From Phycisphaerae bacterium (lineage in GTDB: Bacteria; Planctomycetota; Phycisphaerae; Phycisphaerales; SM1A02), in assembly GCA_002683195.1 (NCBI GenBank), contig NYSW01000012.1, positions 1-30,451 on the forward strand: DNA of 30,451 bases. The letters run 5' to 3'. A program made the translations under genes and the position numbers. Position 1 is the stretch's first letter. Each line of letters begins with the position of its first letter. The notes beneath the pieces are model-generated. The model worked only from the letters and a program-made list of their open reading frames with translations, ran no database searches and had not been told where the DNA came from. Of this stretch, positions 25,409 to 30,451 are shown one piece after another.

Positions 25409-26290
25409 TCAGTGCTCGGCGGGTACGGGCGGCTCGAGGTTCGGGCTTCGAGGCTCGAGGTCCTGGCCCCATGCCCGCAGGGCGGTCATCACCGCTTCGG
25501 CCAGAGCATCCACGACTTGGGGCTTGCCGAAGAATCCCGCCGTCGCCGTCCAGGAAATCACCTTCGGCCCGGGCTCGCGCCGGAACTCGATGACCGCTTC
25601 GAGTTCGTCGAGCATCAGCAGCGTGTAGCGATAGCGATCCGGCTCCGTCGACCCGCTCTTGATCCGGCCGTGCCTCGACCGAACGGAAGCCCGCAGGATC
25701 TCGGCCGCGGAATTCGGAGTCAGGTCGCCGTGGCCGTGCTCGATTTCCTCGGCGAGTCGCCGGTAGAGATCGAGCAACAGACGGGATTTCGCGGGGGCCA
25801 CGTCCACCCCGGGCACCAGATATTCGACCGAGGCCAGGGGCCCTCGATCTCGCAGGATGAGCGAGGCCGACGCTTCGCGGCCCATGTGATCTTCGAACAC
25901 CACCGTGACTGCAGCGGGAAGGAACGCCTGACTGAGAATCGCCATCTCCACCTTGGGAGCGGCATTGATCATGGCGCGGGGTATGTCTTCGAATCGAATT
26001 CCGTACGGCGCCTTCTCCAAAGGCGGGATCGGCCCATGGACGAGATCCCGGAACGAGGCCCTCACCTCGGCTCGCTGCTGATCATCCAACGTGACCGATG
26101 CCCATCGATCATCAATTTCCAGAAGGCCAGCGGGCGGGGCGCCGAGTCCGCTTCCAAAGACCTCGTTGCTGGCGGCGGCCGGAGCGGGGGGCGGCTTCGA
26201 CGAACACCCGGCGGTCAGCATCGCGAGGATCGCGATGGCAGCCATTCTTCCTTGCCAACAGGCCCGAGAACCAGCCTCAAGACCCCGCAT
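25409..26290 (-). CDS. Putative lipoprotein of unknown function
   Basis: A 293-residue protein. Residues 16-28 (MAAIAILAMLTAG) then Cys29 form a lipoprotein signal; a Pro/Ala linker follows. The mature part has alternating helix and strand (VEMAILSQAFLPAAVTVVFED, YTLLMLDELEAVIEF) with no motif that I recognise. ATG at 26290 is chosen because GGGAGGA lies upstream at good spacing and the signal peptide then has normal length. GTG at 26365 would add 25 residues and sits six bases after a possible -10 box, so a leaderless longer form cannot be excluded. Confidence 0.8.
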   Translation of the reverse strand: MRGLEAGSRACWQGRMAAIAILAMLTAGCSSKPPPAPAAASNEVFGSGLGAPPAGLLEIDDRWASVTLDDQQRAEVRASFRDLVHGPIPPLEKAPYGIRFEDIPRAMINAAPKVEMAILSQAFLPAAVTVVFEDHMGREASASLILRDRGPLASVEYLVPGVDVAPAKSRLLLDLYRRLAEEIEHGHGDLTPNSAAEILRASVRSRHGRIKSGSTEPDRYRYTLLMLDELEAVIEFRREPGPKVISWTATAGFFGKPQVVDALAEAVMTALRAWGQDLEPRSPNLEPPVPAEH

Positions 26291-26371
26291 CGATCGATTT
26301 CCTCCCGGGGCCTGGAAAGGCACCTCGATCGGCTCCACGGTCGAGCGTGTCGATTTCTTGGTCACGGGCGC

Positions 26372-26400
26372 AGTCTATCGTCGTCCCGTCGGACCGATAA
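26372..26400 (-). promoter_or_regulatory. Possible promoter for the lipoprotein gene
   Basis: On the minus strand, TTATCG (26400-26395) and TAGACT (26377-26372) are 17 bases apart. The inferred start is near 26365, about 75 bases before the preferred ATG. Confidence 0.4.
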
Positions 26401-26430
26401 GCGGGAGTTGACCGTTCGAAGTTCGGACGA

Positions 26431-28980
26431 GTGCGATCCCCCAGCGACTACAGTGTCTGCCGATGCGGGTTCGTCCCCAAGGTCGAATCCCGACGCCCTT
26501 TCGACCCGACCCCCTCCTCCTCCGGAGCCGGCTCCATTTCAGTCTTCGGCAGATTCTTCAAGCCTCGCCCCAACCGTCGCAGCCGGATCGCAGCGTCGCT
26601 GCGCCCAAAATCTCCGTCGATCGGAGATCTGGTTCGACAGCCGGTGTTTCTCTACGGCGGCGTGGCGGTCCTGATCACCGCCGTACTACTGACGACGATC
26701 GTCGGGTGGGGACGAACTCAACCCAGAATCTGGGTCGGCGAAGTCGCCACTGACAGCCTGGTCAATCCTCGCTCCTTCAAGATCCAGGATCGGGAGGAAA
26801 CCAAGAGGCAGCAGAACAGTGCCCGACTGGCGGCCCCAAGGCTCTATCAGGCCGATGCCGGCGTCCTTGAAACGTTGCGAGCCAAGATCGCCGGCCTCCC
26901 CGTCGCCGTCCGATCCCGTCTCGTGCTGGACAACGTCAATCCTGAATTGCGAGAAAGTTTCGCACTGACCGACGCATCCCTCTCGATTCTGCAGCGTTAT
27001 GCCGGCAGCGAGGGCCCCGATGCGACCCCGTCATGGCGTGAATGGACGGATGAGTTCATCCGCCGCCTTTGGGCTCAGAAGCCGCTCCTCGAAACTGCCG
27101 AATTCCAACGTTTTTCCACGATCGCGAACCGCCGCGTGCTCCCTCCGAAGCCGCCGTCCGATGACGATCTGGCGACCGCGCCGATTCCCTCGGACCCCAA
27201 CGCCTCTTCCGCCGACGGAGGGGCTGCCGCCGGCGAAACCTCGGGCTCGGCATCCACCCCCGGCCTGCCCAAGGCCGACCTCGCGTCTGCCGTTCAGGTC
27301 AACACCGCCATCGATCTGATCGAAGACGCGATGAACACCACCGTGCTTGCCACGGTCGTGCAACTCGCCAAGGATTCGGGGTTCCCGAGCGATCCCGCCG
27401 CGATCGTCGCGACCGCAGCTCTCAAGCCTCCTGCGCCCACCGTGCTCTTCGATGCCCCGGCGACGGATGAGGCCGCCGATCTGGCCGCCGCCCGGATCGC
27501 CGTGGTCGAAGTCGACCATCCCGCCGGCGAAGTCATCTATCGCCGGGGAGAGGTGATCGGGCCGCAAGACATCGCGATCGCTCGCCTCGCGCTCGCCCGC
27601 GCGTTTTCAGACGGAGGCTTCGCCGCCGGCTGGGGCCAGGTACCGGGTTGGTTCCTCCTCGCCACCGTGGTGGTGCTGATGCTGGCCGGCCACGGCGTGA
27701 TCTTCTACCCCCGCATTGCTCGGAGCACCTCCCGACTCGCGGTCGTCGTGCTCCTCCTTGTCGGCGCCACGGCGCTGGGGACCGCTTTTGCGGTGGTGCT
27801 TCCAAGGCTGGCTCCCTTCGGGGCCGGCCTCGCGGCCTCGATTCTCTCGATCGCCCTCGCCCTGGCCTACGACCGACGAATCGCCATCTTCGCCTCGGTG
27901 TTGCTTGCCATCGCGCTCACCGTCTCGACCGGTCAGCCCCCGGCCGCGACCATCGCGATTCTCGCCACCGGCGCCGGCTTCGCGTCGCTTCTTGCATCGA
28001 TCCCGAATCGTTCCGCATTCGTTCGGGCGACCGTCATCTCCGGCGGAGTCGCCGCGGTGGTGTTCCTGGCCGCAGGCCTCGCCATCACACCTCTCGCGGC
28101 TGAGGGTGCGCTGCTTCAGATCTCCGCCGGCGCCGTCCTCGCCGGCGCTGGAGCTCTGGCCGCAGGCTTCCTCATGCTCGGAGTGATGCCGACCATCGAA
28201 CGCCTCTTCGACATCACCACCGGCCTCGCCCTCGCGGAACTCCGAGACACCCGCCAACCGCTCCTCCGCGAACTTCAGGCCAGAGCACCCGGTACCTACA
28301 ACCACTCACTGGCGGTGGCGTCGATCGCCGAGAACGCGGCGGAGGCGATCAATGCCGACAGTCGACTGGTCTACGTCGGTGCGCTCTATCACGATGTCGG
28401 CAAACTGAACAAGCCCGAGTACTTCATCGAGAATCAGGGCGGAGGCGACAACAAGCACGACAAACTGAGCCCCGCGATGAGCCTCCTCGTGATCATCGGT
28501 CACGTCAAGGATGGCTTGGAGCTCGCCCAGGAATATGGTCTCCCGAAGGTGCTCCGACATTTCATCGAGAGCCACCATGGGACTTCGCTGGTCGAGTACT
28601 TCTTCCACGCCGCGAAGGAACGTGCCGCCAACGGGGGCGAAGAGGTCGAAGAGTTCTCGTATCGATATCCGGGGCCGAAGCCGCGCACCCGCGAAGCCGC
28701 GATCCTCCTGCTTTGCGATGGCATCGAAAGCGCCACCCGGGCGATGAACGACCCCACCCCCAGTCGGATCGAGGCGTTGGTGAGGAAGATTTCACGCGGA
28801 CGACTGGATGACGGTCAGTTCGGTGAGTGCGAACTCACATTCCGAGATCTGCAGGTCATCGAAGACTCCATCATCAAGAGCCTCTGCGCCATCTATCACT
28901 CCCGCATCGCCTACCCCGGCGGCCGCGAGGAGAAGGAAGAACGGGAAATGGCACCCGCCACCGCGAGTGGTTCGGGCTGA
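26431..28980 (+). CDS. pgpH: Membrane HD phosphodiesterase, PgpH/YqfF type
   Basis: An 849-residue protein of the 7TM-HD family; Listeria PgpH of this family hydrolyses c-di-AMP. One helix at about 71-93 (PVFLYGGVAVLITAVLL) precedes an external domain (95-400), then roughly seven helices (405-590), then a cytoplasmic HD domain. HD-site residues are His625 (GTYNHSLAV), His654-Asp655 (YHDVGKLNKPEYF), His691 (IIGHVKDG) and His715/His716 (IESHHGT). The external domain carries a low-complexity Gly/Ala/Ser insert near residues 250-290. GTG at 26431 is the only start in reach, without Shine-Dalgarno, and the first 70 residues are poorly conserved in character, so the start is uncertain. No diadenylate cyclase gene is in the window. 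It converges with mutY, ten bases apart. Confidence 0.9.
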   Translation: MRSPSDYSVCRCGFVPKVESRRPFDPTPSSSGAGSISVFGRFFKPRPNRRSRIAASLRPKSPSIGDLVRQPVFLYGGVAVLITAVLLTTIVGWGRTQPRIWVGEVATDSLVNPRSFKIQDREETKRQQNSARLAAPRLYQADAGVLETLRAKIAGLPVAVRSRLVLDNVNPELRESFALTDASLSILQRYAGSEGPDATPSWREWTDEFIRRLWAQKPLLETAEFQRFSTIANRRVLPPKPPSDDDLATAPIPSDPNASSADGGAAAGETSGSASTPGLPKADLASAVQVNTAIDLIEDAMNTTVLATVVQLAKDSGFPSDPAAIVATAALKPPAPTVLFDAPATDEAADLAAARIAVVEVDHPAGEVIYRRGEVIGPQDIAIARLALARAFSDGGFAAGWGQVPGWFLLATVVVLMLAGHGVIFYPRIARSTSRLAVVVLLLVGATALGTAFAVVLPRLAPFGAGLAASILSIALALAYDRRIAIFASVLLAIALTVSTGQPPAATIAILATGAGFASLLASIPNRSAFVRATVISGGVAAVVFLAAGLAITPLAAEGALLQISAGAVLAGAGALAAGFLMLGVMPTIERLFDITTGLALAELRDTRQPLLRELQARAPGTYNHSLAVASIAENAAEAINADSRLVYVGALYHDVGKLNKPEYFIENQGGGDNKHDKLSPAMSLLVIIGHVKDGLELAQEYGLPKVLRHFIESHHGTSLVEYFFHAAKERAANGGEEVEEFSYRYPGPKPRTREAAILLLCDGIESATRAMNDPTPSRIEALVRKISRGRLDDGQFGECELTFRDLQVIEDSIIKSLCAIYHSRIAYPGGREEKEEREMAPATASGSG

Positions 28981-28990
28981 TCCCGGAACT

Positions 28991-30130
28991 TCAATCGGCC
29001 CGATCCCGGTTCGCCCAGATCGCATGCCGATCGATCAGGGTCCGAACCGGCTTCGGCATCCCGAGCCCGGACGCTTCGTCCCGATCGAACCATCGTCGTG
29101 ACCCCGACTCGGATTCCGAGACCGCGCCGCCAGCCGTCGGTGAAGCGCGATACAGATGAATTCTCACCTCTCGATGCGTGAGGAGGCGCTTCATCTCCGC
29201 GACGAGGCTCGGCGGAACCGACGACCGAATACCCAGGCGGGAGGCCACGTCCTCGGCGGGGATCACGTCCTCCGTCTCCAGGCCCGGGGGTTGCCAGAGG
29301 CCTCCCCAGATTCCGCCTCGAGGCCGAGCCTCGAGCAACACCCGCCCGTCATCCTCACAGAGAAGCAGGTGGAGATGGACCACGGTCCGGACCGGACGGA
29401 TCTTGGGTCGAGGAACCGCCCCCGCGTTGCCGGCAGCCCGAGCCTGGCAGACGCCGCGAAGAGGGCAGACATCACATCGAGGTGATGCGGGCGTGCAGAT
29501 CGTCGCTCCCAGTTCCATCACGGATTCGTTCAACGGCCCCGGTTGATCCGTGGAGGCGACGAGTCGTCGAGAGGCCTCCCAGGCCGTGGTGACGAGTTCC
29601 GGATCATCCGCCGTCCGATCGATGGCTCCGAGCCTTGCGACCACCCTGATCACATTGCCATCGACGATCGGTTCCGGCCGCCCGAAGACGATCGATGCCA
29701 CGGCACCGGCGGTGTATCGCCCGACCCCGGGCAGATCCAACAAGGCCGCAGGGTCGTCTGGAACCACGCCTCCATGAATCTCCACCAATCTCACCGACGC
29801 CGCGAAGAGCAGGCGTGCCCTTCGGTAATACCCAAGCCCCTCCCAGGCGGCCAGGACCTCGTCCTCTCCCGCCTCGACCATCGCTGCGGGGGTCGGAAAG
29901 CGGTTCAGAAATCCCTCGAAGCGTTCGGCCACCCGGCTCACCTGGGTCTGCTGGAGCATCAATTCGCTGACCAGAGCCCGCCAGGGGGTTCGATCGTGCC
30001 TCCAGGGCAGTTCTCGAGCCTCCAGATCGAACCAGGCGAGCAATGGCTGGGCCACGTCCACCCCGAGATCGTCGGGGGGCTCGAACGGAGCCGGGAGTGA
30101 AGGAGGGGGCTGATTTGCAAATCGAGGCAT
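28991..30130 (-). CDS. mutY: A/G-specific adenine DNA glycosylase
   Basis: A 379-residue base-excision enzyme that removes adenine paired with 8-oxoguanine. Catalytic Glu56 (SELMLQQTQV), Asp157 (IVDGNVIRV), the helix-hairpin-helix LDLPGVGRYTAGAV and the four iron-sulfur cysteines 212, 219, 222 and 228 (spacing x6, x2, x5) are all present. The C-terminal NUDIX-like 8-oxoG recognition domain follows (VHLHLLLCEDDGRVLLEARP, GGIWGGLWQPPG). The start is ATG at 30130; no Shine-Dalgarno precedes it, but a CACAAT box lies six bases upstream. Confidence 0.95.
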   Translation of the reverse strand: MPRFANQPPPSLPAPFEPPDDLGVDVAQPLLAWFDLEARELPWRHDRTPWRALVSELMLQQTQVSRVAERFEGFLNRFPTPAAMVEAGEDEVLAAWEGLGYYRRARLLFAASVRLVEIHGGVVPDDPAALLDLPGVGRYTAGAVASIVFGRPEPIVDGNVIRVVARLGAIDRTADDPELVTTAWEASRRLVASTDQPGPLNESVMELGATICTPASPRCDVCPLRGVCQARAAGNAGAVPRPKIRPVRTVVHLHLLLCEDDGRVLLEARPRGGIWGGLWQPPGLETEDVIPAEDVASRLGIRSSVPPSLVAEMKRLLTHREVRIHLYRASPTAGGAVSESESGSRRWFDRDEASGLGMPKPVRTLIDRHAIWANRDRAD

Positions 30131-30180
30131 GAGTCCATTGTGGACCGGGATCCGATCGGCGTGGGATACGAATCTGGTTC

Positions 30181-30209
30181 TTGCAGGTGCCCCCGTCGCG
30201 GGGTAGCCT
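30181..30209 (+). promoter_or_regulatory. Promoter for the last, truncated gene
   Basis: TTGCAG (30181-30186) and TAGCCT (30204-30209) are exactly 17 bases apart. The inferred start is near 30216, giving a leader of about 78 bases. The -10 is identical to that of rpsL. Confidence 0.6.
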
Positions 30210-30293
30210 TCGGAACTTGCGTCAGCGGGGCTTGGCCCCCTTGATACCCGTCACCACGCGGCATCGCCGCCAGACACGGAATCGGACCCAGAC

Positions 30294-30451
30294 ATGGCGA
30301 AGATCTTCTACACGGCCGAAGAAGCAGCCGAAAAGCTTGGGAAGTCGGTCGACGACCTCCTTGAAATGGCCTCCAGCGGTGAAGTCCAGTCGTTCAAACA
30401 GGATGACCAGGACATGTTCCGCGTCGAGCAGATCGACATGATGGCCACCGA
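30294..30451 (+). CDS. Helix-turn-helix (excisionase/MerR-like) protein, 5' part only
   Basis: The first 52 residues of a gene cut by the window edge: IFYTAEEAAEKLGKSVDDLLEM, then a wing-like SSGEVQSFKQDDQDMFRVEQID. This resembles the small DNA-binding domain of excisionases and MerR proteins. I recall similar N-termini on planctomycete proteins that continue into long low-complexity and membrane regions, so it need not be a classic regulator. ATG at 30294 has only a weak ribosome site. It is divergent from mutY and has its own promoter. Confidence 0.7.
   Translation, partial: MAKIFYTAEEAAEKLGKSVDDLLEMASSGEVQSFKQDDQDMFRVEQIDMMAT

Overview
This is a GC-rich, densely packed chromosomal window of about 30 kb with no tRNA, rRNA, insertion sequence, CRISPR array or phage gene that I can see. 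Gene content is mostly core housekeeping: two ribosomal-protein loci, type II fatty acid synthesis, GatCA, RNase HI, MutY and an HD phosphodiesterase. A marine planctomycete of the Phycisphaerae type fits best. The reasons are the HCxVPCGIYDD-type nickel superoxide dismutase, many large exported hypotheticals, and a last gene starting with an excisionase/MerR-like helix-turn-helix of a kind I associate with planctomycetes. This placement is inference, not proof.

Layout. Positions 65-4889 (minus) form a probable operon read leftward: sodN (exported Ni-SOD), a ThiF/MoeB-type E1-like adenylyltransferase overlapping it by ATGA, a DinB-fold protein, and a large exported protein with two similar halves. 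A hypothetical gene (4924-5526, plus) diverges from sodN. Positions 5546-7269 (minus) hold rnhA, rpsL and rpsG, with a clear sigma70-type promoter before rpsL and a terminator after rpsG. From 7299 (plus), a TTGACA-N17-TAACTT promoter drives rpmF, plsX, fabH, fabD and a lipoprotein gene overlapping fabD. A perfect 15-bp terminator closes this unit. A second plus-strand fab unit follows: fabG (no standard start codon), acpP, a strong hairpin, then fabF.

Positions 14357-14723 are a hairpin-rich gap, followed by a lone FliN/SpoA-domain gene (plus). It converges on a Bax-inhibitor-like membrane protein (minus). Next come a PIN-PhoH protein (minus), a divergent NIF3 protein (plus), an RND pump with its membrane-fusion partner (minus, GTGA overlap), gatC-gatA (plus), a lipoprotein (minus), a PgpH/YqfF-type 7TM-HD phosphodiesterase (plus), mutY (minus), and a truncated helix-turn-helix gene running off the right edge.

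The genes form several independent systems: oxidative stress and an E1-like enzyme, translation, lipid synthesis from phosphate acyltransferase through elongation, export across the envelope, tRNA amidation, probable c-di-AMP turnover, and 8-oxoG repair. The most unusual points are the sodN-thiF coupling with a signal peptide on the SOD, fabG apparently starting at ATC, an S12 with Arg88 (a position where substitution gives streptomycin resistance elsewhere), and several genes without a Shine-Dalgarno but with a TANNNT box 6-7 bases before the start codon. I found no clear wholly new multi-gene system; the sodN-thiF-dinB cluster is the best candidate.
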